Assembly (NCBI RefSeq): GCF_004217555.1
Contig: NZ_SHKW01000001.1
Span: 1,798,001-1,862,000, forward strand
DNA length: 64,000 nt
Direction: 5' to 3'
DNA from: Edaphobacter modestus
GTDB lineage: Bacteria; Acidobacteriota; Terriglobia; Terriglobales; Acidobacteriaceae
Shown here: positions 63,211-64,000 of the stretch, piece after piece
Layout: the number at the start of each line of letters is the position of its first letter
Numbering within the stretch: position 1 is the first letter of the stretch
Notes under the pieces: model-generated
Seen by the model: the letters and a program-made list of their open reading frames with translations, nothing else
Databases searched by the model: none
What the model was told of the DNA's origin: nothing
Program-made: the position numbers and the translations under genes

Positions 63211-63239
63211 CTCAGGGCCCGATGTGCGCGGGCCCTGAG
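63211..63239. terminator. Strong GC-rich hairpin, possible terminator
   Basis: CTCAGGGCCCG (63211-63221) and CGGGCCCTGAG (63229-63239) form an 11-bp stem with a 7-nt loop. CGTTTT follows some bases later on the plus strand only. Confidence 0.4.
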
Positions 63240-63469
63240 TAGGTCGTTTTGGCGATTATTTAAGCTGGCGGTCAGCTATTCAGGATTGTTTGCACCGTTA
63301 GAGCGGGGTAGGCCGAGTATAGATTGCTTTTTTCATTGTGAGCGTTAACCCACGCTTCGAAGGCCGGGACATTGTCTTTCACGGGCAAGGGTGCCCGAGG
63401 AAAGGGCGGACTGGTTACTGTGCCGCATACTTTTTCCTCGGGCGAGAGGCCTTCGCGACGTATCGGGCA

Positions 63470-64000
63470 CTAGTCATCATCATCCTTGCCGTTCTTACCC
63501 GATTCAGCGACATCGATCAGCGGTCGAAAGCGGTGCACAGGCGTCGGCATCGCCGAGTCCTTACCCTTGATGCTCTTCCATAGGATCTCGTTCAGCGCAT
63601 ACATCGGCGCGCGGTCCAGCTCTTTGAAGTTCATCCTGCTGCTCTCCTTCGCGCCGTAGGAGTTCTTCGCATTCTTCGCAGTCACATCGATCATCGGCTT
63701 GATCACGTTGAACGTCTTCACGGACGGCGTCGTGTCGAAAGACGCATACATCGGCATCGCCGACGCATCGTACTGGCTCATCGCAGGCAGCCCCAACAGC
63801 AACTCCATCGACCGCACCATCGAGCTCGTTGTGTACAGCGTGCTGTCCACCACGCCACGCTTCACATACGGGCTGATCACTAGTCCCACTGTGCGGCGCC
63901 CGTCAACATGATCTGCCCCGTCCTGCGCATCGTCCTCGATGATGAAGATCGCCGTGTTCGGCCAGTAGCGGCTGTGGCTCACCGCATCCACCAGCTGCCC
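63470..64000 (-). CDS. Phosphoesterase family protein, C-terminal part (runs off the right edge)
   Basis: The minus strand is open from the window edge to a stop at 63470 (177 codons). FIIEDDAQDGADHVDGRRTV and GLVISPYVKRGVVDSTLYTT match the phosphoesterase domain of the gene at 712-3429 closely, and NEILWKSIKGKDS near the end corresponds to the C-terminal element there. It is thus a second propeller/phosphoesterase-type protein. A GCCCGAGGAAA inverted repeat at 63393-63403/63433-63443 lies just downstream. Confidence 0.88.
   Translation of the reverse strand, partial: GQLVDAVSHSRYWPNTAIFIIEDDAQDGADHVDGRRTVGLVISPYVKRGVVDSTLYTTSSMVRSMELLLGLPAMSQYDASAMPMYASFDTTPSVKTFNVIKPMIDVTAKNAKNSYGAKESSRMNFKELDRAPMYALNEILWKSIKGKDSAMPTPVHRFRPLIDVAESGKNGKDDDD

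Noticed and set aside
1..64000. tRNA, rRNA and CRISPR arrays
   Set aside because: Scanned by eye for TTCGAATC-type T-loops with CCA ends, rRNA core words and regularly spaced repeats; none were convincing.

Overview
The window (about 56% GC by eye) looks like a soil Acidobacteriota chromosome, most likely class Terriglobia (Edaphobacter/Granulicella/Terriglobus type). I base this on the Oar-type TonB-dependent receptor with an N-terminal carboxypeptidase-regulatory-like domain, the beta-propeller/phosphoesterase fusion proteins, a VWFA-related protein of the acidobacterial kind, and the style of the B12 cluster. No rRNA, tRNA or CRISPR was seen.

Region 1 (1-8130, minus strand) holds the start of an M23-like lipoprotein, a secreted YVTN-propeller/phosphoesterase, a frameshifted HEAT-repeat gene, and a 1170-aa TonB-dependent receptor. 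The receptor sits behind a cobalamin riboswitch and is therefore a candidate corrinoid importer.

Region 2 (8622-35440) is a nearly complete aerobic cobalamin factory. A minus-strand operon behind its own riboswitch encodes cobG-cobH-cobIJ-cobL-cobE-cobM-cobK-cobF, which builds the corrin ring. Next come a degenerate histidine phosphatase and the divergent cobalt-uptake pair cbtB-cbtA. A third riboswitch then leads the plus-strand operon: (25-aa leader)-cobN-chlID-cobU-cobB-cobT-cobS-cobC-(unknown 279 aa)-pduO-bluB-cobQ-cbiB-cobD-cobA. Nearly all stops and starts overlap by 1-4 nt. The ring is made, loaded with cobalt by CobN plus a single AAA/VWA protein, amidated, adenosylated, joined to aminopropanol phosphate and completed with DMB made by BluB. 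Two steps have no classical gene here: CobR and an L-threonine kinase such as PduX. The unknown 279-aa gene carries a DGxHR motif like that of ParB/Srx-fold serine kinases and could supply the threonine kinase. The terminal cobA is broken by three frameshifts.

Region 3 (35441-54733) is an accessory, heavily rearranged zone. It holds a serine recombinase, a type-II NADH dehydrogenase, remains of a tal-ppgK-pgi sugar operon cut by an IS6 fragment, a blaI-blaR1 pair cut by the same fragment, IS110, a truncated group II intron, a frameshifted IS30, an intact IS6, several gene stumps and a dispersed repeat. Intact cargo genes are a bestrophin-like membrane protein, a VWFA-related secreted protein, a class C beta-lactamase-like hydrolase, a thioredoxin-fold protein without the usual cysteine, and a tannase/feruloyl esterase.

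Region 4 (54734-59982) is a TolC/YtcA/HlyD/FUSC efflux operon resembling Aae/Mdt aromatic-compound pumps. Region 5 (59983-63112) is a patch of small uncharacterised genes, including a duplicated 114-120-aa family, an SRAP stump and a 110-bp IS6-ended mini-element. The window ends inside a second phosphoesterase.
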